DNA of 64,000 bases from Citricoccus sp. K5 (lineage in GTDB: Bacteria; Actinomycetota; Actinomycetes; Actinomycetales; Micrococcaceae): assembly GCF_902506195.1 (NCBI RefSeq), contig NZ_LR732817.1:1440909-1504908 (forward strand). The letters run 5' to 3'. Position 1 is the stretch's first letter. The number at the start of each line of letters is the position of its first letter. The position numbers and the translations under genes were made by a program. The notes beneath the pieces are model-generated. The model did not search any database. It had not been told where the DNA came from and worked only from the letters and a program-made list of their open reading frames with translations. Below are positions 1 through 8,798 of the stretch, piece by piece.

Positions 1-1845
1 TCGGAACCGGGCGGGGAGACCCGCTACCGGATCGACGAGGACCGGATGTACCTGCCGGCCGTCCCCTTCACCAACGGGGAGCGCCTGGCCCTGATGCGGG
101 CGGAATCCGCCTGGGCCGGTTCAGAGATCGGCCATGCCGTGGTCCGGGCCCTCGGCCGGGTGGACGCGGGGGAGGACTGGCTCGAGGCCAGGTCCGGCTC
201 TGACCACGAGGCCTTCGGAGTGCGCCTGGCGGGAGCGGACCGCTACCTGACAGAACTCGGGGACATGGTCCGCGACCAGTCGGTGGTGCGCTTCAGCTAC
301 CGGACAGTGAATGCCGAGCGCGCCGAGGACAGGACCGTCCGCGTCTGGGCACTGACCAATCCGACGGGCGTCTGGTACCTCGTCGGATGGGACCTCGACC
401 GGCAGCAACAACGCACCTTCCGGCTGACCCGCATCGAGTCCGAGCCCCGGGTGGCTGCGGCCGGCCCCGGCCATGACCGCGCCCCGCGCCGGCCCGCCGA
501 CTTCGACGTCCAGGCGGTCCACGACGTGGTTTCCGGGCAGCGGCAGCCGGCGTCCACCGTGCTGCACCTGGCCGCCGGCCGGGCCGTCCACCTGCGGATC
601 GGTGCCGAGCCCACCGGGAACCCCACCACGGTGCCGAAGGGCTGGGACGAGGTCCGGGTGACCTACACTCGCCCGGCGGAACTGGCGGGGAGCATCGCCG
701 CGGCGGGACCCCTGGCCAGGGTTCCGGACATCGGGGACCCGCTGCGGGCCGCCGTCGTGACGTTGATCGAGGGCGCCCTGACCTCCCATGCAGCCCCGCA
801 GCCGGAATACACTCTCAGCACGCCGAAGCGGCGCCGCAACCGCCGGACCGACCGAGACAAGGTCGCTGCCGTGGTGGACGCCATCGGACTGGCGAACCGG
901 CGTGGCGGGATCAGCCGCACTGAACTGGCCGAGCGGCTCCACGTCGGCGACCGCGAGCTCACCGCCATCCTCGACGAGCTCTGGTTCTGCGGCATGCCCG
1001 AGCGGCAGTTCGCCGGGCAGCAGTTCGAGGTCTTGGAGCAGGACGGCCGGATCCGCATCACCCAGGCCGAACGACTCTCCGGGCCTCTTCGCCTCAGTGT
1101 CCCAGAGGCCGCCGCCCTGGCCATCGGCCTCCGCGCCGCAGCGGGCATCCCGGGACTCACGGACACCGACCGGCAGGACACGGCGTCGGCGCTGGACAAG
1201 ATCCTGGCCGCATCCGGTCCCGAGGTGGAGCAGGCCGGCGCCGGGATTGTGGCCGGATTCGACTTCGGTCCCTTCACTGAGCTGGCCGGCCGGCTGCACG
1301 CCGCCGTCCGCGAACGGACTCTGCTCTCGATCGACTACCACTCCGCGACCAGGGACGAGACCTCCACCCGCACCGTGGAGCCGCTGCGCATCACCAGCGA
1401 GGGGGGCCACGGGTACCTGCAGGCCTGGTGCCGCTCGAGCGACGGCCGGCGGAACTTCCGTCTCGACCGGATCGCCGCCGTCCGCGAGACAGGTGAGACC
1501 TTCGAAACCCGTCACCTGCCTGCGGACGACCGCCTGTTCACCCAGCACGGTGACGAGGCCGCCGTGACCATCCACTTCGCCCACCGCATCCGTGACCTGG
1601 CCGCCGGATTCGATCCGGAGAGGACCGCCGTCCTGGGGGACGGCTCGGTGATCGCGGAGGTCAGGCTCGCCCACCCCGACTATGCCCACGCCCAGGCGGC
1701 CCGCTTCGGAGGGGAGTTCCGGGTGCTGGCCCCCCAGGACCTCGTCGAATCGACAGTCGACTGGCTCCAGCGCGCCCGAACCGGATACGTCACCGGGAAT
1801 TCACCGTCACCGGGTGTCTCCTCGGGCTCCGGCCCAGCGGCGTGA
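1..1845 (+). CDS. pafBC: PafBC fused WYL-domain transcriptional regulator (5' end missing)
   Basis: The reading frame is open from base 1, so the N-terminal HTH of the PafB half lies outside the window. The visible part has a first WYL domain, with a clear WYLVGWD motif about 110 residues after the Met at base 46. A basic linker follows (KRRRNRRTDRDK), then a second winged HTH (SRTELAERLHVGDRELTAIL) and a second, divergent WYL domain (GYLQAWC). PafB and PafC are separate proteins in mycobacteria but are naturally fused in Arthrobacter, which matches this layout. The family activates a LexA-independent DNA-damage response, probably sensing nucleic acid through WYL. The position just before tatA-tatC-helY is the usual actinobacterial order. 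Confidence 0.92.
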   Translation, partial: SEPGGETRYRIDEDRMYLPAVPFTNGERLALMRAESAWAGSEIGHAVVRALGRVDAGEDWLEARSGSDHEAFGVRLAGADRYLTELGDMVRDQSVVRFSYRTVNAERAEDRTVRVWALTNPTGVWYLVGWDLDRQQQRTFRLTRIESEPRVAAAGPGHDRAPRRPADFDVQAVHDVVSGQRQPASTVLHLAAGRAVHLRIGAEPTGNPTTVPKGWDEVRVTYTRPAELAGSIAAAGPLARVPDIGDPLRAAVVTLIEGALTSHAAPQPEYTLSTPKRRRNRRTDRDKVAAVVDAIGLANRRGGISRTELAERLHVGDRELTAILDELWFCGMPERQFAGQQFEVLEQDGRIRITQAERLSGPLRLSVPEAAALAIGLRAAAGIPGLTDTDRQDTASALDKILAASGPEVEQAGAGIVAGFDFGPFTELAGRLHAAVRERTLLSIDYHSATRDETSTRTVEPLRITSEGGHGYLQAWCRSSDGRRNFRLDRIAAVRETGETFETRHLPADDRLFTQHGDEAAVTIHFAHRIRDLAAGFDPERTAVLGDGSVIAEVRLAHPDYAHAQAARFGGEFRVLAPQDLVESTVDWLQRARTGYVTGNSPSPGVSSGSGPAA

Positions 1846-1847
1846 CG

Positions 1848-1853
1848 TAAACT
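1848..1853 (+). promoter_or_regulatory. Putative -10 (TAAACT) for tatAC
   Basis: TAAACT lies just after the pafBC stop codon. It leaves a short 5' UTR that holds an AAAGGA ribosome-binding site at 1870-1875, eight bases before the tatA ATG. No convincing -35 box was seen. This is motif reading only. Confidence 0.4.
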
Positions 1854-1883
1854 CGACAACGTTCAATCGAAAGGACGCCCCCC

Positions 1884-2180
1884 ATGGCTGGACTTCAGGG
1901 ATGGCAGCTCGTCATCATCATCGCCATCGTGCTGTTGCTGTTCGCGGCCCCCAAGCTGCCCGCGATGGCCCGCAACCTCGGCCAGTCGATGCGGATCTTC
2001 AAGTCCGAGGTCAAGCAGATGAAGGACGATGGCCCCGACAAGAAGGCCAACCAGGGCACGTCAGACTCTGCGGACGGCCAGGACCCCGAGGGCTCGGACG
2101 CCGTCGAGGGCCGCATCGTCAACGGTGACGCCGACGGCACGCGGAACGGTCGGAAGACCGGCACCAACGACCAGCAGTAG
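1884..2180 (+). CDS. tatA: Sec-independent protein translocase subunit TatA
   Basis: The 98-residue protein has the TatA layout: one N-terminal membrane helix (about residues 6-22, LVIIIAIVLLLFAAPKLP), a hinge, an amphipathic helix (ARNLGQSMRIFKSEVKQM) and a charged, disordered acidic C-terminus. TatA oligomers form the conducting part of the twin-arginine pathway, which exports folded proteins. The ATG is preceded by AAAGGA at 1870-1875. tatC follows 18 bases downstream, so the two form an operon; tatB is not in this window. Confidence 0.95.
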   Translation: MAGLQGWQLVIIIAIVLLLFAAPKLPAMARNLGQSMRIFKSEVKQMKDDGPDKKANQGTSDSADGQDPEGSDAVEGRIVNGDADGTRNGRKTGTNDQQ

Positions 2181-2198
2181 CAGCAGGTCACCGCCTCC

Positions 2199-3065
2199 AT
2201 GACGACTGCTCCCAAGGCGGCCCGCACAAAGCGCACCAAGGTTACCCGGGCCTCCCGCAAGGACAACCCCGCGGGGGAGATGGCCCTCAAGGACCACCTC
2301 AAGGAACTGCGCAACCGCCTCATCGTCGCCGGCATCGGCCTGACCCTGGGCGCGGTCGTCGGGTTCATCATCTACCAGCCGTTCTTCTCGGCCCTGATCG
2401 ACCCGGTGCACCGGCTCTCCGACGAGGGCCGCATCGTCACGGTGTCCTTCAGCGCCGTGGGGCAGCCCTTCGACATCATGCTCCAGGTCGCCCTGTTCGT
2501 GGGCCTCGTCATCTCGAGCCCCGTCTGGCTGTACCAGGTCTGGGCCTTCGTGGTGCCGGGGCTGAAGAAGAAGGAGAAGCGCTACGCCCTGGGGTTCATC
2601 GGGGCTGCTGTCCCGCTGTTCGTCCTGGGCGTCGTGCTGGGCTGGCTCGTCCTGCCCGAGGCGGTCCAGTTCTTCGTGGGACTGTCCCCGGAGGGCACCG
2701 CCAACGTGATCTCGGCGGACGTCTACATCCCCTTCGTGTTGCGATTGTTCCTGGCCTTCGGGTTCGCCCTCGTACTGCCCGTGGTGCTGGTCGGCCTGAA
2801 CATGATCGGGGTCCTGCCCGGCCGGCAGATCATCAAACACTGGCGGATCACCGTCTTCCTGATCGCTCTCATCGCCGCCCTGGCCGCGCCGGGCTCGGAT
2901 GCCATCACCATGTTCTACCTCGCGATGCCGCTGATCCTGCTCTTCGGTGTCGCCATCATCATCTGCCTGGTCAACGACAAGCGGCGGGCCAAGCGTGCCG
3001 CGAAGGCCGAGCAGGACAACGAGGAGTACCTCACCACGGGTCCGAGGCCCCTCGACGAACTGTAG
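2199..3065 (+). CDS. tatC: Sec-independent protein translocase subunit TatC
   Basis: This is a 288-residue polytopic protein with six predicted membrane segments. It opens with a basic cytoplasmic tail and the family signature HLKELRNRLIVAG near residue 32. It also carries the conserved early-loop stretch QPFDIMLQVALFVGL and a charged C-terminal tail. TatC is the twin-arginine signal receptor. It follows tatA closely and is probably co-transcribed with it. Length and topology are normal for Actinobacteria. Confidence 0.95.
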   Translation: MTTAPKAARTKRTKVTRASRKDNPAGEMALKDHLKELRNRLIVAGIGLTLGAVVGFIIYQPFFSALIDPVHRLSDEGRIVTVSFSAVGQPFDIMLQVALFVGLVISSPVWLYQVWAFVVPGLKKKEKRYALGFIGAAVPLFVLGVVLGWLVLPEAVQFFVGLSPEGTANVISADVYIPFVLRLFLAFGFALVLPVVLVGLNMIGVLPGRQIIKHWRITVFLIALIAALAAPGSDAITMFYLAMPLILLFGVAIIICLVNDKRRAKRAAKAEQDNEEYLTTGPRPLDEL

Positions 3066-3147
3066 GCAACGGCCACCCGCCAGCCACCGCCCGCCAGTCA
3101 CCGCCGGGCTCTGCCGGCCCGGTCGGCGGCAGAGACCGGCTATGTCC

Positions 3148-3153
3148 TAGGCT
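3148..3153 (+). promoter_or_regulatory. Leaderless -10 hexamer TAGGCT for helY
   Basis: TAGGCT is followed by exactly six bases and then the helY ATG at 3160, with no Shine-Dalgarno sequence between. The same arrangement recurs at many genes in this window. Confidence 0.6.
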
Positions 3154-3159
3154 GGCCCC

Positions 3160-6100
3160 ATGGCACCTTCCGCGGACAACACCACCGGCCAGCCGAGTCC
3201 CGCGGAGCGCTACGCGGCCGCCAAGCGCCGGGCCGCAGACGCGCGGACCGAACTGGGTCGGTTCACCACCACCCTGGGCTTCGAGTTGGACCCGTTCCAG
3301 GCCGAGGCCTGCCGTGAACTCGAGGCCGGCAACGGCGTCCTGGTGGCTGCCCCGACCGGCGCCGGCAAGACGGTGGTCGGCGAGTTCGCCATCCACCTCG
3401 CCCTGACCCACGGCCAGAAGGCCTTCTACACCACCCCGATCAAGGCCCTGAGCAACCAGAAGTTCCAGGAGCTCGTCGCCACCTACGGGGCCGAACGGGT
3501 GGGCCTGCTGACGGGGGACACCGCCATCAACTCCGAGGCCGAGGTGGTGGTGATGACCACCGAGGTGCTGCGGAACATGCTCTACGCCGATTCCGACACG
3601 CTGACGAACCTGGCCTATGTGGTGATGGACGAGGTCCACTACCTGGCCGACCGCTTCCGCGGGGCCGTCTGGGAAGAGGTCATCATCCACCTCCCGGAGC
3701 ACGTGCAGCTCGTGTCCCTGTCCGCGACCGTCTCCAATGCGGAGGAGTTCGGCGCCTGGCTGGACACGGTGCGCGGCTCCACCTCGGTGGTGGTCTCCGA
3801 GCACCGCCCCGTCCCGCTGTGGCAGTACGTCATGGCCGGCAACCAGCTCTACGACCTCTTCGCCACCGAGGTGGCCTTCGACGAGGTCGCCCCTGTCAGC
3901 GACGACCCGGCCTCGGATGCGCAGCCCGCCCCGGAGCCCAAGGACACCTCCGGGGGCCGCCTGGTGCTCAATCCCGAGCTGGCCCGCCTGGCCGAGGACC
4001 AGCGGCGCCGCGAGGAACGCAGTGACTGGGGGCGTCCTGGCCGCAGCACCTACCGTGGCGGACGCGGCGGCCCCCGGGGCCGCGGCGGCGGCAAGACCGG
4101 CGGGGGCAGGAGCGGCGGCCGGGACGGCGGCGGTTCCGGCCGCCAGCCGCGGGACCGCCGGCGGTCCGGCCCGGCCCCCTACGGCCGGGACGAGCGCACC
4201 GCCACCGCCCGGTACGACGGCGGCACGGCCGGCTCCACGCAGGCCTCCTCGGGCGGTGGGCGGCAGGGGGAGCCCCAACGCCATTCCGGGCAGCTGCGCA
4301 TCTCCCGCCCCGGGATGGTCCGGGTGCTCGAACGGGAGGGACTGCTGCCCTGCATCACGTTCATCTTCTCCCGCGCGGGGTGTGACGGCGCCGTGGAGCA
4401 GTGCCTGGCCGTCGGGCTGGACCTGACGACGCCGGGGGAGAAGCAGCAGATCCAGGCGATGGTGGACGAGGCCGGTCAGTCCCTGCCGGCCGAGGACCTG
4501 GATGTCCTGGGCTTCTGGGGCTGGCGTGACGGGTTGTCCCGGGGGTTCGCGGCCCACCACGCCGGCATGCTCCCGCCCTTCAAGGAAGTGGTGGAGAAGC
4601 TGTTCGGCCTCGGGCTCGTCAAGGTCGTCTTCGCCACGGAGACCCTCGCGCTGGGCGTCAACATGCCCGCCCGGACCGTGGTGCTGGAGAAGCTCGAGAA
4701 GTACAACGGTGAGGCGCACGTGAACATCACGGCGGGGGAGTACACCCAGTTGACGGGGCGTGCCGGGCGCCGCGGCATCGACGTGGAGGGCCATGGGGTG
4801 GTCCTCTGGCGTCCGGGACTGGACCCGGCTGCCGTGGCGGGGCTGGCCTCCCGGCGTACCTACCCGCTGAACTCCTCCTTCCGCCCCACGTACAACATGT
4901 CCGTCAACCTCATCGCCCAGTTCGGCCTCGAGCGCTCCCGGGCGATCCTGGAGTCCTCCTTCGCCCAGTTCCAGGCGGACCGCTCGGTGGTCGGGCTGGC
5001 CCGGGAGGTCCGGACCCGGGAACAGTCCCTGGACGGCTATGAACAGTCCATGACCTGCCACCTCGGCGATTTCACGGAGTACGCCCGATTGCGCAAGGAG
5101 CTCTCGGAGGCGGAGAAGGACACGTCGAAGGGCCGTAACCGGGCCCGCCAACGGGCCGTCAAGGACTCCCTGGCCAATCTGCTGCCCGGGGACATCATCG
5201 AGGTGCCGGGAACGCGCCGTCTGGGCACCGCCGTCGTCGTGTTCCCCGCGGGAAACCCGGCCAACCCCCGGGTGGGCATCATCACGCAGGAGGCGCAATT
5301 GCGGCGGATCGGCACGGACGATGTGACGGAGCCCGTGGACCCGGTCGGCGGGGCGCGATTGCCGCAGAACATCCAGGTCAAGACCCCCACGCAGCGCAAG
5401 GACATCGCAGCCGCCATGCGCACGGCCCTGCGCGAGCACCGTCCGGCGCCGGGCCAGCGCACCGCGGCCGGGTTCAGGTTCCAGGACGATGGCAGCACCG
5501 GCCGCGTCGAGGACCTGCGGCGCCAGCTCGAGCGCCACCCCTGCCACGGCTGCAAGGACCGCGAGGACCACGCCCGTTGGGCCGAACGCTGGTGGAAGCT
5601 GCGCCGCGAGATCGACCAGCTGTCCTCCCGGATCCAGGGCCGGACCAACACCATCGCCAAGGCGTTCGACCGGCTCGTGGGCCTGCTGACCACCTACGGC
5701 TACGTGGCAGTCGGGGACGGCACCCGGACCGTGCCCGGAGCCGTGGCCGGCACCGAAGACTCACCGGGCGTCACCGCCGCCGGGCAGACCCTGCGGCGCA
5801 TCTACGGTGAACGGGACCTGCTGACCTCACTGGTGCTGGAGGACGGGCTGGCGGACGGGCTCGACCCGGAGGAGTTGGCCGGCCTCGCCGCCCTGCTGGT
5901 GTTCCAGGCCAAGGGGGCCGAGAACGTCGGGATCCCGCAGATGCCCACCCCCGCCCTCCAGCACGTGCTGGAGGGCACCGCCGAGCACTGGTACGAGTTG
6001 CAGCTGGCCGAACGCGGGGCCCAACTCGAGCCGACCGCGGAGCCGGATCCCGGACTGGTGTGGCCCATCCATCGCTGGGCCCGTGGCCGGAACCTGAGGG

Positions 6101-6288
6101 ACACGCTGAAGGGCACCGACCTCGCGGCAGGCGACTTCGTCCGGTGGGCCCGCCAGGTGATCGACCTGCTGGACCAGTTGGCCAAGGTGCCCGGCCGCCC
6201 CGGGTTCGCCGGCCAGTGCCGACGTGCTACGGATCTCGTCCGTCGCGGCGTCGTGGCCTACTCGGGTGTGGATAGTCTGGAGGGATGA
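3160..6288 (+). CDS. helY: Ski2/Mtr4-like DEAD/DEAH-box RNA helicase HelY
   Basis: This 1042-residue superfamily 2 helicase has a Walker A motif APTGAGKT (about residues 63-70), a DEVH box (about 157-160), a motif III SAT, the LALGVNMPARTV segment and motif VI QLTGRAGRRG (about 530). The C-terminal half matches the Ski2-like helical region of actinobacterial HelY. Such helicases act in RNA turnover or processing, although the mycobacterial role is poorly defined. A glycine/arginine-rich low-complexity insert spans about residues 286-377, between the two RecA folds. The ATG at 3160 is chosen because a leaderless -10 sits six bases upstream. The stop overlaps the next ATG (ATGA). Confidence 0.93.
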   Translation: MAPSADNTTGQPSPAERYAAAKRRAADARTELGRFTTTLGFELDPFQAEACRELEAGNGVLVAAPTGAGKTVVGEFAIHLALTHGQKAFYTTPIKALSNQKFQELVATYGAERVGLLTGDTAINSEAEVVVMTTEVLRNMLYADSDTLTNLAYVVMDEVHYLADRFRGAVWEEVIIHLPEHVQLVSLSATVSNAEEFGAWLDTVRGSTSVVVSEHRPVPLWQYVMAGNQLYDLFATEVAFDEVAPVSDDPASDAQPAPEPKDTSGGRLVLNPELARLAEDQRRREERSDWGRPGRSTYRGGRGGPRGRGGGKTGGGRSGGRDGGGSGRQPRDRRRSGPAPYGRDERTATARYDGGTAGSTQASSGGGRQGEPQRHSGQLRISRPGMVRVLEREGLLPCITFIFSRAGCDGAVEQCLAVGLDLTTPGEKQQIQAMVDEAGQSLPAEDLDVLGFWGWRDGLSRGFAAHHAGMLPPFKEVVEKLFGLGLVKVVFATETLALGVNMPARTVVLEKLEKYNGEAHVNITAGEYTQLTGRAGRRGIDVEGHGVVLWRPGLDPAAVAGLASRRTYPLNSSFRPTYNMSVNLIAQFGLERSRAILESSFAQFQADRSVVGLAREVRTREQSLDGYEQSMTCHLGDFTEYARLRKELSEAEKDTSKGRNRARQRAVKDSLANLLPGDIIEVPGTRRLGTAVVVFPAGNPANPRVGIITQEAQLRRIGTDDVTEPVDPVGGARLPQNIQVKTPTQRKDIAAAMRTALREHRPAPGQRTAAGFRFQDDGSTGRVEDLRRQLERHPCHGCKDREDHARWAERWWKLRREIDQLSSRIQGRTNTIAKAFDRLVGLLTTYGYVAVGDGTRTVPGAVAGTEDSPGVTAAGQTLRRIYGERDLLTSLVLEDGLADGLDPEELAGLAALLVFQAKGAENVGIPQMPTPALQHVLEGTAEHWYELQLAERGAQLEPTAEPDPGLVWPIHRWARGRNLRDTLKGTDLAAGDFVRWARQVIDLLDQLAKVPGRPGFAGQCRRATDLVRRGVVAYSGVDSLEG
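6273..6278 (+). promoter_or_regulatory. Leaderless -10 hexamer TAGTCT inside the end of helY
   Basis: TAGTCT is followed by GGAGGG (six bases) and the ATG at 6285. The GGAGGG touches the start codon, so it cannot act as a normal ribosome-binding site. An internal leaderless promoter is the simpler reading, in addition to coupling with helY. Confidence 0.45.
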
Positions 6289-7430
6289 GCACCCTCTTCG
6301 TCAACGGGACCCTCCACTCCACCGCCGATCCGTATGCCACCGCCATGCTGGTGGACTCCGGTTCCGTGGCCTGGGTGGGAGCCGAGGACACGGCGGCCTC
6401 GATGCGCGCGCGTTCCGGAGCCGACTGGCAGGTCGTGGATCTGGACGGCGCCCTCGTGGTGCCCGCCTTCGTGGACTCCCTCGTTCTGCCCTCGGATCCC
6501 GCCCACGACGCCGGCCCGATCACGTCCGCTCACACCACCGCCGCCGCCGCCGGTGTCTTCATGTCCATCACCGGCTCCGTCACCTGCGGCACCGCCGCCG
6601 GGATATCTGCAGAACACGGCACCCGGGCCATCCACTACCGCGCCGTCGGCACCGACGAGGTGACCGGCACAGCCGATGATCTTGCGGCACTGGCCTCCGC
6701 TGACTCGATCGCGGGGCTGTCGGCCGTCGTCGGTCCTGGGGGACTCGACGCCGCGGCCGTGACCCGCTTGGCCGCCAGCGCCACCTCCGCCGGCGTCCAG
6801 CTGTACTTGCTGCCCCAGGATCCGGATGCCTTGGCCATGGTTATCTCCGCCCTCCGGTCCACGGCGGAGACCCAGGGGACTGCGGCCCTCGGCATGGTTC
6901 GCCACCGCCTGTCCTGGAACGGTCCGCTGGAGCAGGATGCCATCCAGACCCTGGCGGAGAACAGCCTGTCCTTCACGGCCGTTCTGGATGCCGACGGCAC
7001 CCTCGCCGCTCCGATCGCCTCCCTGTTGTCCAATGCCGTCCCGGTGTCCTTCGGCAGCGGCACCAGAGCCCCGGATCCATGGTCGGCCATCCGCGCGAGC
7101 CTCGAGCATCCCGATCTGGATCAGCGGATCTCCGCCCGCTCCGGGTTCACGGCCGCCACCAAGGCCGGACTGCGAGCCCTCCCGATGTCCCTCGGCGCCG
7201 GCCTCACGATGGCGGGCCGGATCGCGCCCTCTTCCCCGGCCACGTTCGGCATCTGGGCGGCTGACGCCCTCAGTGTGCAGGCGCCGGACGGACGGGTTGC
7301 CGCGTGGAGCACGGACACCCGGGCGGGTACACCCCTGCTGCCCGTGCTCGAGGAGGGGACCGCCGCACCGGAATGCCTGGCCACTTTGGTGGACGGCACC
7401 GAGGTCTACCGCTCCTCGGCGTGGACCTGA
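6285..7430 (+). CDS. Degenerate amidohydrolase-like protein (probable pseudoenzyme)
   Basis: The N-terminal residues (LFVNGTLHS, GSVAWVG, DLDGALVVPAFVDS) are the beta-sandwich entry of the amidohydrolase superfamily, closest in feel to the YtcJ-like Amidohydro_3 group. The metal-binding HxH that should follow VPAFVD is replaced by SLVLP. The late GSDWP-type aspartate motif reads GSGTRAPDPW instead. At 381 residues it is also shorter than typical YtcJ-like enzymes. The overall fold therefore looks kept while the metal centre is lost. It overlaps helY by four bases and precedes the mannose synthase. A catalytic role is unlikely, and the true function is unknown. Confidence 0.7.
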   Translation: MSTLFVNGTLHSTADPYATAMLVDSGSVAWVGAEDTAASMRARSGADWQVVDLDGALVVPAFVDSLVLPSDPAHDAGPITSAHTTAAAAGVFMSITGSVTCGTAAGISAEHGTRAIHYRAVGTDEVTGTADDLAALASADSIAGLSAVVGPGGLDAAAVTRLAASATSAGVQLYLLPQDPDALAMVISALRSTAETQGTAALGMVRHRLSWNGPLEQDAIQTLAENSLSFTAVLDADGTLAAPIASLLSNAVPVSFGSGTRAPDPWSAIRASLEHPDLDQRISARSGFTAATKAGLRALPMSLGAGLTMAGRIAPSSPATFGIWAADALSVQAPDGRVAAWSTDTRAGTPLLPVLEEGTAAPECLATLVDGTEVYRSSAWT

Positions 7431-7466
7431 TCGGCACCGCTCAGACCTGTGCACCGCCGTCCGGCC

Positions 7467-7472
7467 TATACT
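7467..7472 (+). promoter_or_regulatory. Putative -10 TATACT for the mannose synthase gene
   Basis: TATACT lies about 45 bases before the chosen ATG, with AAAGGA at 7500-7505 serving as ribosome-binding site. This is a motif match only. Confidence 0.4.
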
Positions 7473-7516
7473 TGACCCCCGATGCCCTCGGACACTCCCA
7501 AAGGATTTTTTCGCCT

Positions 7517-8248
7517 ATGCGCCTGCTGACGATCATTCCCACCTACAACGAGATCGAATCGCTGCCCCGCACGCTCGACCGACTGCGTGTCGCCGTGCCG
7601 GAATCCGACGTGCTCGTGGTGGACGATGCCTCACCGGACGGGACCGGTGACTGGGCCGACCGCGCCGCCGTGGCCGATCCGCAGATCCACGTGCTCCACC
7701 GCACCCAGAAGAACGGCCTGGGCGGAGCCTATATCGCCGGCTTCCACTGGGGCCTGGACCAGGGATACGACGTCCTGGTCGAGATGGACGCGGATGGCTC
7801 GCATCAGCCTGAGCAGCTGCCCCGCCTGATCGAGGCCATCGACCGCGCCGACTTGGTGATCGGCTCACGCCGGGTACCGGGGGGCAAGATGGTCAACTGG
7901 CCTGCTCACCGCAAGCTGATCTCGATCTGCGGATCCCTGTACCCCCGGATCATGCTGGGACTGAACCTGACCGACGTCACCGCGGGCTACCGGGCCTACC
8001 GTGCGGACACCCTGCGGGCCATCGACCTGGACGACGTACAGTCCAAGGGCTACGGTTTCCAGGTGGACATGACCTTCCGCACGGCTCTGCTGGGCAAGAA
8101 GATCGTCGAAGTGCCGATCACCTTCGTGGAGCGTGAGTACGGCGAGTCCAAGATGAGCGGAAACATCGTCACCGAGGCCGTCGCGTCAGTGACCCAATGG
8201 GGACTGACGGCCCGCTGGAACGTCCTGAAGGGCAAGCTCGGCCTCTGA
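7517..8248 (+). CDS. Polyprenol monophosphomannose synthase (GT2 family, DPM1-like)
   Basis: The 243-residue protein begins MRLLTIIPTYNEIESLP, the N-terminus of dolichol/polyprenol-phosphate mannosyltransferases. It carries the nucleotide-binding DDASPDGTG and the catalytic DADGSHQPE motif (metal-binding DxD). YRAYR and the QVDMT segment are also typical. The enzyme moves mannose from GDP-mannose to polyprenyl phosphate on the inner membrane face, feeding lipoglycan and glycoprotein mannosylation. It has no C-terminal membrane domain, so it is the soluble-catalytic-domain form. The frame is open further upstream, but homology and AAAGGA at 7500-7505 support the ATG at 7517. Confidence 0.9.
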   Translation: MRLLTIIPTYNEIESLPRTLDRLRVAVPESDVLVVDDASPDGTGDWADRAAVADPQIHVLHRTQKNGLGGAYIAGFHWGLDQGYDVLVEMDADGSHQPEQLPRLIEAIDRADLVIGSRRVPGGKMVNWPAHRKLISICGSLYPRIMLGLNLTDVTAGYRAYRADTLRAIDLDDVQSKGYGFQVDMTFRTALLGKKIVEVPITFVEREYGESKMSGNIVTEAVASVTQWGLTARWNVLKGKLGL

Positions 8249-8265
8249 CTGGACGGCACCAACGG

Positions 8266-8297
8266 AAGAACCCCCGACCATCCGGTCGGGGGTTCTT
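8266..8297. terminator. Bidirectional hairpin terminator between ppm-like gene and rbpA
   Basis: A perfect 14-bp stem (8266-8279 with 8284-8297) closes on a four-base loop, ATCC. The A/T-containing outer part (AAGAA/TTCTT) gives a short U-run on both strands. It sits between two convergent genes and can serve both. Confidence 0.85.
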
Positions 8298-8321
8298 GCG
8301 TTCACGCGGGTGGCGGAAGGG

Positions 8322-8666
8322 TCAGGAGACCTTCTCGCCGCGGCGTTCGCGCAGCTTGTCCAGTTGTCCCTTGAGGGTGTCCTCCAGCTCGTCGATGCTG
8401 CGGCGCTCGAGCAGCATGTCCCAGTGGGTGCGCACGGGCTTGGCATCGGACTCGTCCGGCTTGTCACCGTTGACGAGGAAGGCCACCTTGCCGGTCTTCG
8501 AGGTCCACGTCGGCGGAATATCCGCGTCGGTGGCGAAGGTCACGAGCACCTTCTCCCCGTCCTCACAGCGGTACTCGACCCGCTGGCGCGGTGCGGGCTC
8601 GACTCCGGCCTCGGACTCCATGGACTGGGCACCAAGGCGCATGCCGCGCAGGCTACGGTCGCTCAT
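8322..8666 (-). CDS. rbpA: RNA polymerase-binding protein RbpA
   Basis: The 114-residue protein starts MSDRSLRGMRLG and contains the sigma-interacting end THWDMLLERRSIDELE, both hallmarks of RbpA. RbpA binds RNA polymerase and group I/II sigma factors, stabilises open complexes and is found only in Actinobacteria. The central region has few cysteines, so the zinc-binding form seen in Streptomyces is not evident. The ATG has a strong GGAAGGAG site. The gene faces the mannose synthase across a shared terminator. Confidence 0.95.
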   Translation of the reverse strand: MSDRSLRGMRLGAQSMESEAGVEPAPRQRVEYRCEDGEKVLVTFATDADIPPTWTSKTGKVAFLVNGDKPDESDAKPVRTHWDMLLERRSIDELEDTLKGQLDKLRERRGEKVS

Positions 8667-8710
8667 TCGATCTCCTTCCGGCCCCGTCGGCGGGGCGGTA
8701 CAACGTCGAC

Positions 8711-8728
8711 CACCCAGTCTAGTGGGTG
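8711..8728. promoter_or_regulatory. rbpA promoter region: inverted repeat over the -10
   Basis: On the minus strand TAGACT (8721 to 8716) is a good -10 for rbpA. It sits inside the perfect inverted repeat CACCCA-N6-TGGGTG. The overlap suggests a regulator site, but no known consensus was matched. Confidence 0.45.
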
Positions 8729-8798
8729 TGGGGGTACTCTCCGGGCCAACGCCCCGGCGGCGGGTTTTGTTCCCACTGCCGGGGCATTGGCCAAAGGG

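Noticed and set aside
3031-5571. Long open frame (846 codons) antisense to helY
   Set aside because: Low-complexity, His/Asp/Gly-rich translation with no domain; it is the usual high-GC shadow of a real gene on the other strand.
6279-6284. GGAGGG as ribosome-binding site of the amidohydrolase-like gene
   Set aside because: It touches the ATG; there is no spacing for a Shine-Dalgarno interaction.
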